Shown: positions 36,870 to 45,900, numbered from the stretch's first letter. The stretch is 64,000 nucleotides of DNA from Oxalobacteraceae bacterium AB_14 (GCA_000381565.1 KB906724.1:2172801-2236800), one strand, 5' to 3'. Notes: generated from the sequence alone by a model not told the origin. Made by a program: numbers and translations.

Positions 36870-37793
36870 ATGACTATCGATACCTATGATGGAACCGGCG
36901 TCAAGCCGTCGCACTGGAACCTGGACCACGTGATCGAGCAGCTGCGCGTGTCGCGCGAGGCCACGCACAACATCCGCCATCACGGCAAGGTGCGCGAGCT
37001 GCCGTCGCGCGAGGCGCTGACCATCATCGTCAACGGCCTGTCCGCGGCGCTGTTCCCGACGCATTACGGCCGGCCCAACCTGACCGACGAGAGCATCGAC
37101 TACTTCGTCGGCGACACCCTCAACACCACCTTGAACCGCTTGACGGAACAGGTCCGGCGCGGCCTGCAGTTCTCGCTGGAGGACGCCACGCCGGATGAAG
37201 AAGCCCTGACCCGCCAGGCGCACGCCATCACGCGCGAATTCGCTGCCGGCCTGCCGGCCATACGCGCTCTGCTGGTGTCCGACGTGCAGGCGGCGTTCTC
37301 CGGCGATCCGGCGGCGACCTCGGTGGCCGAGATCATGCTGTGCTATCCGGGCACCATCGCCATCCTGTACTACCGGCTGGCGCACAGCCTGCACCGGCTT
37401 GGCGCACCGTTCCTGGCGCGGCTGATTTCGGATATCGGCCATTCGCTGACCGGGATCGACATCCATCCGGGCGCGCAGATCGGCGGCAGCTTCTTCATCG
37501 ACCATGGCACCGGCGTGGTGATCGGCGAGACGGCGATCATCGGCCAGCGCGTGCGCCTTTACCAGCATGTGACCCTGGGCGCCAAGCGCTTCCCGGCGGA
37601 CGAAAAAGGCACCTTGATCAAGGGCGTGCCGCGTCACCCGGTGGTGGAGGACGACGTGGTGATCTACGCCGGCGCGACCATCCTGGGCCGCATCACCATC
37701 GGCGCCGGCTCCACCATCGGCGGCAACGTATGGCTTACGCAGAGCGTGCCGGCGGGGAGCAATGTGTCGCAAGCGCAGATGCGCAACGATTAG
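36870..37793 (+). CDS. epsC: Serine O-acetyltransferase, EpsC type
   Basis: A 307-residue enzyme: helical N-terminal domain, then a left-handed beta-helix of hexapeptide repeats from about residue 190 (GIDIHPGAQIGG, IDHGTGVVIGETAIIG). The DHGTGVVIGE segment holds the active-site His and Asp. It makes O-acetylserine from serine and acetyl-CoA for cysteine synthesis. The EpsC form is longer at the N terminus than CysE. Confidence 0.9.
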   Translation: MTIDTYDGTGVKPSHWNLDHVIEQLRVSREATHNIRHHGKVRELPSREALTIIVNGLSAALFPTHYGRPNLTDESIDYFVGDTLNTTLNRLTEQVRRGLQFSLEDATPDEEALTRQAHAITREFAAGLPAIRALLVSDVQAAFSGDPAATSVAEIMLCYPGTIAILYYRLAHSLHRLGAPFLARLISDIGHSLTGIDIHPGAQIGGSFFIDHGTGVVIGETAIIGQRVRLYQHVTLGAKRFPADEKGTLIKGVPRHPVVEDDVVIYAGATILGRITIGAGSTIGGNVWLTQSVPAGSNVSQAQMRND

Positions 37794-37829
37794 GGTATCC
37801 TTTTGGCTTGAATTTGCATGGAGTTTTGA

Positions 37830-38672
37830 ATGACTGATCAATCGAAGTACGTACCGCCGAAAGTCTGGGTGGCCGAAGCGCCATCCGGCGGCACCTTTGC
37901 GAGCATCAACCGCCCGGTCGCGGGCCCCACGCATGACAAGGAACTGCCGGTCGGGCAGCATCCCTTGCAGCTCTATTCACTGGGCACGCCGAACGGCGTG
38001 AAGGTGACGATCATGCTGGAAGAGCTGCTGGCCGCCGGACATGCGGGCGCCGAGTATGACGCCTGGCTCATACGCATCAACGAAGGCGAGCAGTTCTCCA
38101 GCGGCTTTGTCGACATCAATCCGAACTCGAAGATCCCGGCGATGGTGGACCGCAGCGGCGCGCAGCCGTTGCGCGTGTTCGAATCGGGTTCGATCCTGGT
38201 GTACCTGGCGGAGAAGTTCGGCGCCTTCCTGCCGAAGGACCTGGCGGCGCGCACCGAGACGCTGAACTGGCTGTTCTGGCAGATGGGTTCCGCGCCGTTC
38301 CTGGGCGGAGGCTTTGGCCATTTCTATGCGTATGCGCCGGAAAAGCTGGAGTACCCGATCAACCGCTATGCGATGGAAGTCAAACGCCAGCTCGACGTGC
38401 TCGATCGCCAGCTGGCCGATCACCGCTACGTCGCCGGCGACGACTACACCATCGCCGACATGGCGATCTGGCCGTGGTATGGCGTGCTGGTACTCGGAAA
38501 GATCTACGGCGCCGGCGAATTCCTGTCGGTGCACGAATACAAAAACGTCCGCCGCTGGGCCGACGAGATCGCCGCTCGTCCGGCGGTGATCCGTGGCCGC
38601 AAGGTCAACCGGACTTTCGGCGAACCGGAAGAGCAGGTGCTGGAACGGCACGCCGCTTCAGACCTGGACTGA
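37830..38672 (+). CDS. yghU: YghU-type glutathione S-transferase / disulfide-bond oxidoreductase
   Basis: A 280-residue protein with a 45-residue N-terminal arm, a thioredoxin-like domain starting LQLYSLGTPNGVKV, the INPNSKIPAMVD cis-Pro motif, ESGSILVYLAEK for glutathione binding, and an all-helical C-terminal domain with YTIADMAIWPWYG. This is the nu-class GST family, with glutathione-dependent disulfide reductase activity in E. coli YghU. Lies 36 bases after epsC and may share its transcript. Confidence 0.9.
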   Translation: MTDQSKYVPPKVWVAEAPSGGTFASINRPVAGPTHDKELPVGQHPLQLYSLGTPNGVKVTIMLEELLAAGHAGAEYDAWLIRINEGEQFSSGFVDINPNSKIPAMVDRSGAQPLRVFESGSILVYLAEKFGAFLPKDLAARTETLNWLFWQMGSAPFLGGGFGHFYAYAPEKLEYPINRYAMEVKRQLDVLDRQLADHRYVAGDDYTIADMAIWPWYGVLVLGKIYGAGEFLSVHEYKNVRRWADEIAARPAVIRGRKVNRTFGEPEEQVLERHAASDLD

Positions 38673-38678
38673 AGACGA

Positions 38679-39524
38679 TTACTTGCCCGGCTTGGCCGCG
38701 CCGCCAGCTTCCAGCGCCAGCTGGTCTTCGGTCTTGGCGTAGTCGGGGAAGTATTTGTTGGTCACCGCCAGGAACTCGCGCGAACGGTAGGCCGCCGCGA
38801 GATCCTTGGCGAACTGCTTGTTCTTGTCGGCGCTGCGGATCGCCACCAGGTTGATGTAGTTGGGCGAGATCTTCTCGGTCAGCAGCGCCTCTTTCAACTT
38901 CATGCCCGAGGCCAGCGCGTAGTTGCCGTTGACGAAGGAGTAGTCGGTGTCCTGCAGGGAGCGCGGCAGCTGCGCGGCGTCCAGCGAGATCAGCTTGATT
39001 TTCTTGACGTTGACGGCGATGTCCTTCTCCGACGCCTTCACCGGATCGAACTTGGCGCGCAGCTTGATCCAGCCCAGTTGATCGAGCAGCACCAGCGCGC
39101 GCGCCTGGTTGGTCGGATCGTTAGGCATGGCGACGGTGCCGCCTTCCTTTACCTCGGCCAGCGTCTTGTGCTTCTTGCTGTAGATGGCGATCGGCGCGGT
39201 CGGGATCTTCACCAGGTCCGCCAGCGGCAGCTTGTTCTTGGCCGCGAATTCATTCAGGTAGATGATGTGCTGGAATACGTTGGCGTCCAGCGAGCCTTCC
39301 GCCAGCGCGAAGTTCGGCTGGATGTAGTCGTTGAATTCCACCAGCTTGATCTTGTAACCCTGCTTCTCCAGGATGGGCTTGATGCCCAGCTTGATCTGGT
39401 CCGCATACGGGCCGGCGCTGGTGCCGATGACGATTTCCTTCGGGTCCTTGGCGTAGCTTGGCGCGGCGATGCCGAGGGCGATGGTCAGTGCTGCGAGCAG
39501 CAGGTTGCGGCGAGGTGCGTTCAT
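38679..39524 (-). CDS. metQ: Methionine ABC transporter substrate-binding protein
   Basis: A 281-residue NlpA-family binding protein. The signal peptide lacks a lipobox Cys, so it is periplasmic rather than lipid-anchored. EIVIGTSAGPYADQIK, NVFQHIIYLNEF and VAMPNDPTNQARALVLLDQLG (key part NDPTNQARAL) are family signatures for D/L-methionine receptors. Last gene of metN-metI-metQ. Confidence 0.9.
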   Translation of the reverse strand: MNAPRRNLLLAALTIALGIAAPSYAKDPKEIVIGTSAGPYADQIKLGIKPILEKQGYKIKLVEFNDYIQPNFALAEGSLDANVFQHIIYLNEFAAKNKLPLADLVKIPTAPIAIYSKKHKTLAEVKEGGTVAMPNDPTNQARALVLLDQLGWIKLRAKFDPVKASEKDIAVNVKKIKLISLDAAQLPRSLQDTDYSFVNGNYALASGMKLKEALLTEKISPNYINLVAIRSADKNKQFAKDLAAAYRSREFLAVTNKYFPDYAKTEDQLALEAGGAAKPGK

Positions 39525-39538
39525 GTTGATACCCTAAA

Positions 39539-40219
39539 TTAGCGTTTGTCGAGGCGTTTGGCGATGCGGTTGCCGGTGAACTGGATCAGCTGCACCATGG
39601 CGATCAGGATGGCGACGGTGGCGACCATGATGTCGGTCTCGAAGCGGTAGTAGCCGTAGCGGATGGCGAGGTCGCCGATGCCGCCGCCACCCACCACCCC
39701 GGCCACGGCGGAGTAGGACAGGAAGCTGATCGACAGCACGGTCAGCGCCAGCACCAGGCCGGAACGGGCCTCCACCAGCAGCACGCGCAAGACGATCTGC
39801 ATTTCCGAGGCGCCCATCGCGTGGGCCGCCTCGATCACGCCGCGCGGCACCTCACGCAGGTTCTGTTCGACCATGCGGGCGAAGTAGGGTATGGCGGCGA
39901 AGGACAGCGGCACGGCTGCAGCCAGCGGCCCGATCGAGGTGCCGGCGATGATGCGCGTGAACGGCACCAGCGCCACCAGCAAAATGATGAACGGGAACGA
40001 GCGCACGGTGTTCACGAACCAGCCCAGTATCAGCGAAGCGGGGCGGTTTTGCAGCGATTGGCCGTCGGCCACCAGGAACAGCAGGATGCCCAGTGGACCG
40101 CCGATCAGCACCGCGGCGGTCAGTCCGATGCCGAGCATGGTCAGCGTTTGACCGAGGGCGGTCCACATCTCCGGCAGCATGGCGAGGATGGCGTCGAGCG
40201 AGGCAAGGTATTCAAACAT
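39539..40219 (-). CDS. metI: Methionine ABC transporter permease
   Basis: A 226-residue permease with five or six segments and the EAA loop EAAHAMGASEMQIVLRVLL. It forms the channel of the MetNIQ importer. It begins inside the end of metN (8-base overlap). Confidence 0.9.
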   Translation of the reverse strand: MFEYLASLDAILAMLPEMWTALGQTLTMLGIGLTAAVLIGGPLGILLFLVADGQSLQNRPASLILGWFVNTVRSFPFIILLVALVPFTRIIAGTSIGPLAAAVPLSFAAIPYFARMVEQNLREVPRGVIEAAHAMGASEMQIVLRVLLVEARSGLVLALTVLSISFLSYSAVAGVVGGGGIGDLAIRYGYYRFETDIMVATVAILIAMVQLIQFTGNRIAKRLDKR

Positions 40220-41027
40220 AGGCTGCCTCCGTGTTGGCGTTGTTGATGTTGGCGAGCGCGCTGGCGGCGCCGTGCCGCGCCAGTTCCCGGCCCAGCGCGG
40301 TCTTGCGCGGTTCGGCCACGCTGGCGGCGTCGTTCAGCGCAAACTGTTCGGCGATCGCGCCGTCTTCGATCACGGCCACGCGGTTGCAGATCTCGCCCAG
40401 CACCGACAGTTCGTGGCTGACCATCACGATGGTCACGTTCAGCCGGCGATTGATGTCGCGCAGCGTGGCGAGCAGCGCGCGCGTGGTTTCGGCGTCGAGC
40501 GCGGAGGTGGGTTCGTCGCACAGCAGCACGGCAGGGCCGCTGGCCAGCGCGCGCGCGATGGCGACGCGCTGTTTCTGGCCGCCCGACAGCTGCGCCGGAT
40601 AGCTGGCCGTCTTGCCGCTCAATTCCACCAGCTCCAGGCAATCGTTGACGCGCGCGGTGATCTGCGCCGGCGTCATGCCGCCATGGATGCGCAGCGGGAA
40701 GGCGACGTTGTCGAACACCGTGGCGTTCTGCAGCAGGTTGAATTGTTGGAAAATCATGCCGATATTGCGGCGGGCATCGCGCAGGTCGCGCTTGGACAGC
40801 GCGGTCAATTCGCGGCCGTCGACAAATACGCGGCCGCTGTCGGGCCGTTCCAGCAGGTTAAACAGGCGCAGCAAGGTCGATTTGCCGGCGCCGCTTTTGC
40901 CGATCAGGCCAAAGATGTCGCCTTGGTTCACTTCCAGGGAAACGTCGCGTACTGCGTGGAACTGGCCGCCGTCGGGCAGCGCAAAGGTTTTACTCGCGTG
41001 ATCGATGCGAATGAGGGGTGTAGTCAT
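40212..41027 (-). CDS. metN: Methionine ABC transporter ATP-binding protein
   Basis: A 271-residue ATPase with Walker A GKSGAGKSTLLR, signature LSGGQKQRVAIARAL and Walker B VLLCDEPTSALD. The C-terminal NIL (methionine-sensing) domain of long MetN proteins is absent, so feedback inhibition by methionine may be lost. About 100 bases upstream on the minus strand TTGGCA (41157-41152) and TATAAT (41136-41131) are 15 bases apart and could be its promoter. No S-box or MetJ-like repeats are evident. Confidence 0.9.
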   Translation of the reverse strand: MTTPLIRIDHASKTFALPDGGQFHAVRDVSLEVNQGDIFGLIGKSGAGKSTLLRLFNLLERPDSGRVFVDGRELTALSKRDLRDARRNIGMIFQQFNLLQNATVFDNVAFPLRIHGGMTPAQITARVNDCLELVELSGKTASYPAQLSGGQKQRVAIARALASGPAVLLCDEPTSALDAETTRALLATLRDINRRLNVTIVMVSHELSVLGEICNRVAVIEDGAIAEQFALNDAASVAEPRKTALGRELARHGAASALANINNANTEAAYV

Positions 41028-41328
41028 TGGAAATAGGGGTTGGTGCCGGTGGTAAGGTACCGGTGCGCGAAGTATCGCATCAGTCGCTCATGCGGCAAAC
41101 GACGTTTTTCCCCTTTCTATATTCCAATAAATTATAAGAAGGAAAGGTGCGTGCCAACGCCAAACGCTTCTACGATCGATTTTATCGATAGTAAGGTGGT
41201 AAATTTTTCGTTTTACAACATGAGGCGGTGACGAGCATAATCGGTCCACTCGAAGGACACGCACCAGGCCGCCAGTCGCGGCCGGGGCGAGTCTTTCTCT
41301 CTTGTTTTCACATCCTGGAGTCTAACTA
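41028..41328. other. Intergenic region between metN and yceI
   Basis: Three hundred bases between divergent genes. The middle (41110-41230) is AT-rich with a possible metN promoter and short dyads (ATCGATTTTATCGAT at 41173-41187). An open frame at 41040-41231 has no ribosome-binding site and unusual composition, and I do not call it a gene. Confidence 0.5.
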
Positions 41329-41895
41329 ATGAAAAAAATCTTCGCCCTGCTGGTTGCCGCTGGTATCTCGATGTCCGCCTTCGCCGCTCCGGAAAGCTTC
41401 ACCTCCGATGCGAATCACACCTTTTCCCGTTTCGGATACAGCCACTTCGGCTACTCGCTGCAGCAAAGCCGCTTCAACAACACGACCGCCAAGATCGTGC
41501 TGGACCGCGCCGCCAAGACCGGTTCGGTTGAAGCCGTGATCGATACCAAATCGGTGGACACCGGCTCCAAGCTGTTCGACGGCCACATCCAGGGCGAAGA
41601 CTTCCTGGACACCGGCAAGTTCCCGACCATCACCTACAAGTCGACCAAGTTCAACTTCAAGGGCGACGTGCCGTCTACCATCGAAGGCAACCTGACGATC
41701 AAAGGCATCACCAAGCCGGTAACGCTGACCGTGACCCATTTCCAGTGCATGGAGCACCCGATGATGAAGAAGCTGGCCTGCGGCGCCAACGCCACCGCCA
41801 TCATCAAGCGCACCGAATTCAACGCCGGCAAATACGCGCCTAACGTCGGCGACGACGTCACCCTGACGTTCTCGGTCGAAGCGATCAAGGACTAA
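41329..41895 (+). CDS. YceI-family periplasmic protein
   Basis: A 188-residue exported protein: signal peptide MKKIFALLVAAGISMSAFA-A, then the lipocalin-like YceI barrel with DANHTFSRFGYSHFG, SVEAVIDTKSVDTG and GNLTIKGITKPVTL. YceI proteins bind isoprenoid-like lipids and are often base- or stress-induced. A conserved pair of Cys (CMEHP, KLACGAN) could form a disulfide. It stands alone. Confidence 0.9.
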   Translation: MKKIFALLVAAGISMSAFAAPESFTSDANHTFSRFGYSHFGYSLQQSRFNNTTAKIVLDRAAKTGSVEAVIDTKSVDTGSKLFDGHIQGEDFLDTGKFPTITYKSTKFNFKGDVPSTIEGNLTIKGITKPVTLTVTHFQCMEHPMMKKLACGANATAIIKRTEFNAGKYAPNVGDDVTLTFSVEAIKD

Positions 41896-41916
41896 ATTGC
41901 GGCAAGCCTGGCGGCG

Positions 41917-42504
41917 TCACACCAGCTGGAACCATCCCAGCAAGGCGCCGCCGGCCAGCATCCACAGCAAGTGGATGCGGGTACGCCAGATCACCAGGCC
42001 GGCCGCCACCGACAAGGTCCACAAGGGCCAGTCGCTGGTCCAGCTGTGATTTGCGCTGCCGAGTATGATTCCCACCGACACCATCAGTCCGACCACCACC
42101 GGCGCCATGCCTTGCTTGAAGGCGCGCACGCCCAGCAGCTCGCGGTTCTGGTGGCCCCAGCGCGCCGCCAGGTAGGTCAGGGTGGTGCTCGGCACCATGA
42201 TGCCCACCATCGTCACCAGCACGCCGGCCATCGCCGCCGTGTAGCTGCCCGCGTTCAGGCCCACGTTCCAGCCCATCAGCGCCACAAACAGCACGTTCGG
42301 CCCCGGCGCCGCCTGGGCGATGGCGATCGAATCGTTGAACTGCGATTGCGTCAGCCAGTGATGTTCCTCGACCAGGAAGCGGTGCATCTCGGAGGTGGTG
42401 GAAATCGCGCCGCCGATCGACATCAACGACAACAGCATGTAATGGGCGAACAGGCTGATCCAGTCGCCCAGGCTCAGCACCAGGTGCAGCGGGGCGTCGT
42501 TCAT
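41917..42504 (-). CDS. Short-chain chromate transporter-like protein, C-terminal partner (CHR)
   Basis: A 195-residue CHR-domain membrane protein with about six segments and the signature AQAAPGPNVLFVALMGWNVG. It begins at ATG 42504, overlapping the stop of the upstream CHR gene by four bases. Paired short CHR proteins act as heterodimers equivalent to one long ChrA, which exports chromate. The substrate may be another oxyanion. Confidence 0.85.
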   Translation of the reverse strand: MNDAPLHLVLSLGDWISLFAHYMLLSLMSIGGAISTTSEMHRFLVEEHHWLTQSQFNDSIAIAQAAPGPNVLFVALMGWNVGLNAGSYTAAMAGVLVTMVGIMVPSTTLTYLAARWGHQNRELLGVRAFKQGMAPVVVGLMVSVGIILGSANHSWTSDWPLWTLSVAAGLVIWRTRIHLLWMLAGGALLGWFQLV

Positions 42505-43079
42505 GGCTGGTGTCCCTTGAGCTTGCGGCGGGTGAGCGTGACGCCGATGCTGCCCAAGATCAGCAGGGTGTAAGCCAGCGGCAGGTGCAGCAGCACCACG
42601 AACACCACGCACAGCAGGGCGATGGCGGCGGTCAGCCACATCGGCAGCGGATGTCTGTTGAGCGCCGAGGCCAACTTGAGGCCGGTGGCGGCGATCATGC
42701 CGGCCGACACTGCCGCCATGCCGCGCAGCGCGCCGGCCACGCCGGGGTGGTGCGCATAATGGGAATGCAGCACGGCCAGCACCAGCACCACCAGCAGCGG
42801 CACGGTGAGCATGCCGGCCAGCGCGACCAGGCCGCCGCGCAGGCCGAAGTAGCGGTTGCCGATCATCAGCGCCAGATTGACCACGTTGGGGCCGGGCATG
42901 ATCTGGGCGACCGCCCATTCCTCGATGAACTCTTCCTGGGTCAGCCAGCGTTTGCGTTCGACCAGCTCACGCTGCACGACCGCCAGGACGCCGCCAAAGC
43001 CCTGCAGCGCCAAAATGGTGAAAGAGACGAATAGATCAAGTAGCGAGGCGGGGCGGTGGCGTGGCGGATCGGTAGGCAT
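42501..43079 (-). CDS. Short-chain chromate transporter-like protein, N-terminal partner (CHR)
   Basis: A 192-residue CHR-domain protein with GFGGVLAVVQRELVER and the AQIMPGPNVVNLALMIG signature. It forms a translationally coupled pair with the downstream CHR gene. The two share the PGPNV motif but differ elsewhere, as expected of antiparallel halves. Confidence 0.85.
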   Translation of the reverse strand: MPTDPPRHRPASLLDLFVSFTILALQGFGGVLAVVQRELVERKRWLTQEEFIEEWAVAQIMPGPNVVNLALMIGNRYFGLRGGLVALAGMLTVPLLVVLVLAVLHSHYAHHPGVAGALRGMAAVSAGMIAATGLKLASALNRHPLPMWLTAAIALLCVVFVVLLHLPLAYTLLILGSIGVTLTRRKLKGHQP

Positions 43080-43248
43080 GCACCATTATCGCGCCGGTAT
43101 TGCCGCCTGTCTATGAACTCAGGCGCATGGCGAGTTTTAAATCGGAATTGATAGGAAGCTGACATTGACTTTGGTCTACGGTCGCCCATACTGGCCTAGG
43201 CATGACGCAGATCAAAGTCCTATCCTTCAATTCTCCCTAGGGAACATG

Positions 43249-43437
43249 ATGAACGTTTCGTTATTGCAGCAGCGTAGCGACGAGCAATGCAGTGCCGCGG
43301 TGAATCGTGGCATTCAGGTGCAGTCCAGCTTTAATACCGTTTGTGCGGTCGAATACATGAAATCGCACAACGTCGATCCGCAAGTGATCGAACGGGTGTT
43401 ATTACACCCCGAACAGCGTCGAAAATCCCCACATTGA
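43249..43437 (+). CDS. Small conserved-looking hypothetical protein
   Basis: A 62-residue protein with NTVCAVEYMKSHNVDP and VIERVLLHPEQRR. Two ATGs (43246, 43249) are adjacent; I take 43249 because AGGGA at 43239-43243 is better spaced from it. A weak promoter TTGACT (43165-43170), 16 bases, CATACT precedes it. I recall similar short proteins in Massilia-like genomes but cannot name a family. Function unknown. Confidence 0.65.
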   Translation: MNVSLLQQRSDEQCSAAVNRGIQVQSSFNTVCAVEYMKSHNVDPQVIERVLLHPEQRRKSPH

Positions 43438-43460
43438 GGGTGCCGCCCGGCGTTGCGCCG

Positions 43461-43690
43461 CGTTTACTTATGCACAAACCATGTTGATAAGAATTATTTT
43501 CAAAATATTTTCTTGTCACAATACGTGGCGCGCTAAGTGTTTGATTCGTAAGGGGTTTGAATTTGCCTTTTGGATGGGCAGTTTGTTGAAAGCCGCATAG
43601 GTAAAGCCTCCCTGCGGTGTCAATGGGGTGATATCCACATAGATATCCACAGCCTCTGTGGATATCCTGAAAAGTGCTATAACAATCCGC
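43461..43690. repeat. DnaA-box-rich repeat, left copy
   Basis: A gene-free segment beginning with ACTTATGCACAAA (a TTATNCACA DnaA-box match at 43468-43476), then AT-rich sequence, then a block containing GTTTGTTGAA, two ATATCCACA (43631-43639, 43643-43651) and an inverted TGTGGATAT (43657-43665), ending TGAAAAGTGCT. The same ordered blocks recur at 44716-44960. The AT-rich part resembles a DNA-unwinding element. Confidence 0.65.
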
Positions 43691-43701
43691 GACTTACGGC
43701 G

Positions 43702-44604
43702 CTACAGCGGGCGCTTGAGTGCTTGCAGGACGCTGGCGACGACGATGTAGCGCGGCGGGATGTCGGCGGTGACCGTCACGGTGGCGCGCAGCCGCACTTC
43801 CTGGCCGTCGCGGCGCCAGGCGCTGACCACGTCGGTCCAGGCTTCGCCTTCCTTCAGCGCTTTCAGGGCGTCGGCCAGCTGGTCCGGCGGATAGGGCGGG
43901 GCATGCAGCAGGCGCGGATCGGCGCCTTGCAATTCCTCTCGGCTGTATTGGAACACCGCGCAGAATTTATCGTTGACCGTGACAATCTTGCCGCGCGCGT
44001 CGAGCGTCATCATCGCCGCGTGCTGGTCCACTGCGGCCAGCAACGTTTTCGCCTGGTCCAGTTCCTGCTGCAGCGCCTGTATCTGCCGGTGCGCCTGCTC
44101 CAGTCCGGAATAGGCGCGCAGCGACGAAATCACCGTGGTGAACAGCTTGCGCGTGGTGAGGTCGGTCTTGCACCAGAAATCGTTGATGTCGTAGTCGAGG
44201 ATGATGCTGTGCTCCAGCGCCTGACCCGGCTGGCCGGTGCGCAACACGATGCGCACCAGCTTGTTGTGCAGGGTGTCGCGGATGTGGCGGGCCACGTTCA
44301 GGCCGGCATCGCTGGTTTCCATGATGACGTCCAGCAGCACCAGCGCGATGTCAGGCGTGGTGCGTAGCGTCGTCAGGGCTTCTTCGCCGCTGTAGGCGTG
44401 CAGAAAGCTTAGCCGCCGCCCCTGGAAGCACACATTGCTCAATGAGAATTTGGTGACCACGTGGACATCGACATCGTCGTCCACGATCAGCACCCGCCAC
44501 GGGGCCGGCGTCGGCGCGGCGCCGGGCTTGCCTGGCTGCGGCTGGCTGGCCGGCGGGGCCTCGTCCTCTATCATCCAATCGGTGTCGTCGTCGTTCTGGT
44601 TCAT
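43702..44604 (-). CDS. Response regulator with DUF3369-like linker and PAS domain
   Basis: A 300-residue protein: a receiver at about 35-160 with VLIVDDDVDVH and phospho-acceptor Asp in VLLDVIMETSD, a segment VRIVLRTGQPGQALE...DYDINDF typical of DUF3369 regulators, then a PAS domain (ARGKIVTVNDKFCAVFQYS). It lacks the usual HD-GYP or GGDEF output, so it may work through protein contacts. No kinase is adjacent. It lies exactly between the two DnaA-box-rich repeats. Confidence 0.8.
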   Translation of the reverse strand: MNQNDDDTDWMIEDEAPPASQPQPGKPGAAPTPAPWRVLIVDDDVDVHVVTKFSLSNVCFQGRRLSFLHAYSGEEALTTLRTTPDIALVLLDVIMETSDAGLNVARHIRDTLHNKLVRIVLRTGQPGQALEHSIILDYDINDFWCKTDLTTRKLFTTVISSLRAYSGLEQAHRQIQALQQELDQAKTLLAAVDQHAAMMTLDARGKIVTVNDKFCAVFQYSREELQGADPRLLHAPPYPPDQLADALKALKEGEAWTDVVSAWRRDGQEVRLRATVTVTADIPPRYIVVASVLQALKRPL

Positions 44605-44715
44605 GCATCAATCCCGCGTAAGTCGAAGAAGGGAATTGCGGACCCTCAGAGTGACACTATTCCTTGCTAGCACTTTTGTCAAAGGTTTCCCCGGTAGGCG
44701 TGCGTCGGCGTGTCT

Positions 44716-44960
44716 CCCGGCCTACTTATGCACAAAAAAATATTTTTCAAGCGAGCCGAAAAACCTTTGAAGCCTGAATTTTACATGATGTAAGTCATTG
44801 ATTTTATAGGGTAATAAATCTGCCTGTGGATTAGGCATTTTGTTGAATCCCGCGCCGTTAAAGGCGTTCTCGCCTGTCAAGAGGCGGTTATTCACAACCT
44901 TATCCACAGTTGGTGTGGATATCTGTGAAAAGGGCTTTAAATACGGCTGCTTAGCGGCTT
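44716..44960. repeat. DnaA-box-rich repeat, right copy
   Basis: Carries TTATGCACA (44726-44734) in ACTTATGCACAAA, an AT-rich stretch, then TGCCTGTGGATTAGGCA, TTTTGTTGAA, TTATTCACA (44888-44896), TTATCCACA (44900-44908, perfect DnaA consensus), an inverted TGTGGATAT (44914-44922) and TGAAAAGGGCT. By eye the last 130 bases align with the left copy throughout, with perhaps 70 percent identity. Both copies have the same orientation. Confidence 0.65.
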
Positions 44961-45210
44961 TTCTTCAGGGATTGCTTGCACGCCATGCGACTGTCCCACC
45001 GCGCCAATATTATTGAAAAGCAAGTAGTCTGATCTCATTGCAGGTTTCTAAGAGACCTGACGTATTTTTTTTGGGTAATTTGGCATTATTTTGCCGTTTT
45101 TGAGCCTTTTCCTCATTTGGTGATGTGATGTCCGTCGCCGTTGTGTGATGACGTTGTCTTTTGGTCATCTGTTGCGGTGTGTTTCTGGTTAGTAAATTCA
45201 GACATCTATC
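44961..45210. other. Intergenic region without recognised gene
   Basis: AT-rich, with T-rich runs (TATTTTTTTTGGG near 45064) that could end transcripts, a short GTTTCTAAGAGAC dyad near 45045-45058 and no gene I can support. Confidence 0.4.
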
Positions 45211-45226
45211 TTAAGGAGACTGACTT

Positions 45227-45388
45227 GTGGCTATGAAGGAAACCATTATTTTTGGGGCCGTAGCGCTGTTGTGCGGCGACGGCACGATCGATCCAACTCG
45301 GCTGGAGCCTGCCTTACTCCGCCCCGTTGCTGAACGCGTCGGCGGCCAAGGCCTCGGTCCTGGGCAATGTGGGAACCGGCAAAGGTGA
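45227..45388 (+). CDS. Small ORF, possibly a 5' gene fragment
   Basis: GTG 45227 follows AAGGAG at 45213-45218 and opens 53 codons: a hydrophobic start (TIIFGAVALLCGDG) and then an ordinary soluble tail rich in Gly, Arg and Pro. A different frame from about 45315 reads through (LLNASAAKASVLGNVGTGKG), so this may be a frameshifted leftover of a longer exported protein. The strong ribosome-binding site is the main reason to list it. Confidence 0.3.
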   Translation: MAMKETIIFGAVALLCGDGTIDPTRLEPALLRPVAERVGGQGLGPGQCGNRQR

Positions 45389-45427
45389 TGCACTCCAGGC
45401 CATCCTGCGAGGGTGGCCTGGATACGT

Positions 45428-45832
45428 TCAGCCCGTAATTTCGGCCAGCAGCTTGCGCACGGCGCCGTGCGCCATGACGATCTCGGTGCCGTCGTGCAGC
45501 AGTGCGTTGTATTTGGCGCGGAACTCGGCGTCGCCATTCTCGGACGGGCCGATCAGCGCCTCGATCGCCTTGCGGTAGGCGCCGGCCTCGGCGGCGGTGA
45601 CCGGTTCCGGCTCATCGAGCCGCTCATCCATTTGCGCCATCAAGCCCGACAGCTTTTGCAGCCACGCGAAATGCGGATGATTCGTCACCAACTGCAAATG
45701 CTCCAGCGGACTGCCGACCGCGCCGAAATACTGCGTCTCCACATGGATCAGCTGCTTGTGCAAGTCGCGCAAGGCGCGCGCCAGCGCCGTCAGTTTGGCG
45801 TTGTTGGCCAGTTCGTTTTCGGGTGTCGTCAT
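45428..45832 (-). CDS. Conserved-looking hypothetical protein
   Basis: A 134-residue soluble helical protein with LHKQLIHVETQYFG, SPLEHLQLVTNHPHFAWL and a Glu/Pro-rich stretch DERLDEPEPV. It starts at ATG 45832 after TGGAGA; the frame continues upstream but only as shadow of the next gene. It may share a transcript with the HD phosphohydrolase upstream. Family not recognised; no catalytic signature seen. Confidence 0.7.
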   Translation of the reverse strand: MTTPENELANNAKLTALARALRDLHKQLIHVETQYFGAVGSPLEHLQLVTNHPHFAWLQKLSGLMAQMDERLDEPEPVTAAEAGAYRKAIEALIGPSENGDAEFRAKYNALLHDGTEIVMAHGAVRKLLAEITG

Positions 45833-45900
45833 GAAATCTCCACGTAAAGTTACGCAGCAGTATAGCGTCGTTGCCGAATGCGCGGCATCGTCCGTAAGTA

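Noticed and set aside
41040..41231. Open frame between metN and yceI
   Set aside because: No ribosome-binding site, no recognisable composition or fold, lies in the AT-rich regulatory gap.
43461..44960. The DnaA-box segments as the main chromosomal origin
   Set aside because: No dnaA, dnaN, gyrB, rpmH or parAB nearby, and two diverged copies flank a regulator gene; reported instead as an origin-like repeat pair.
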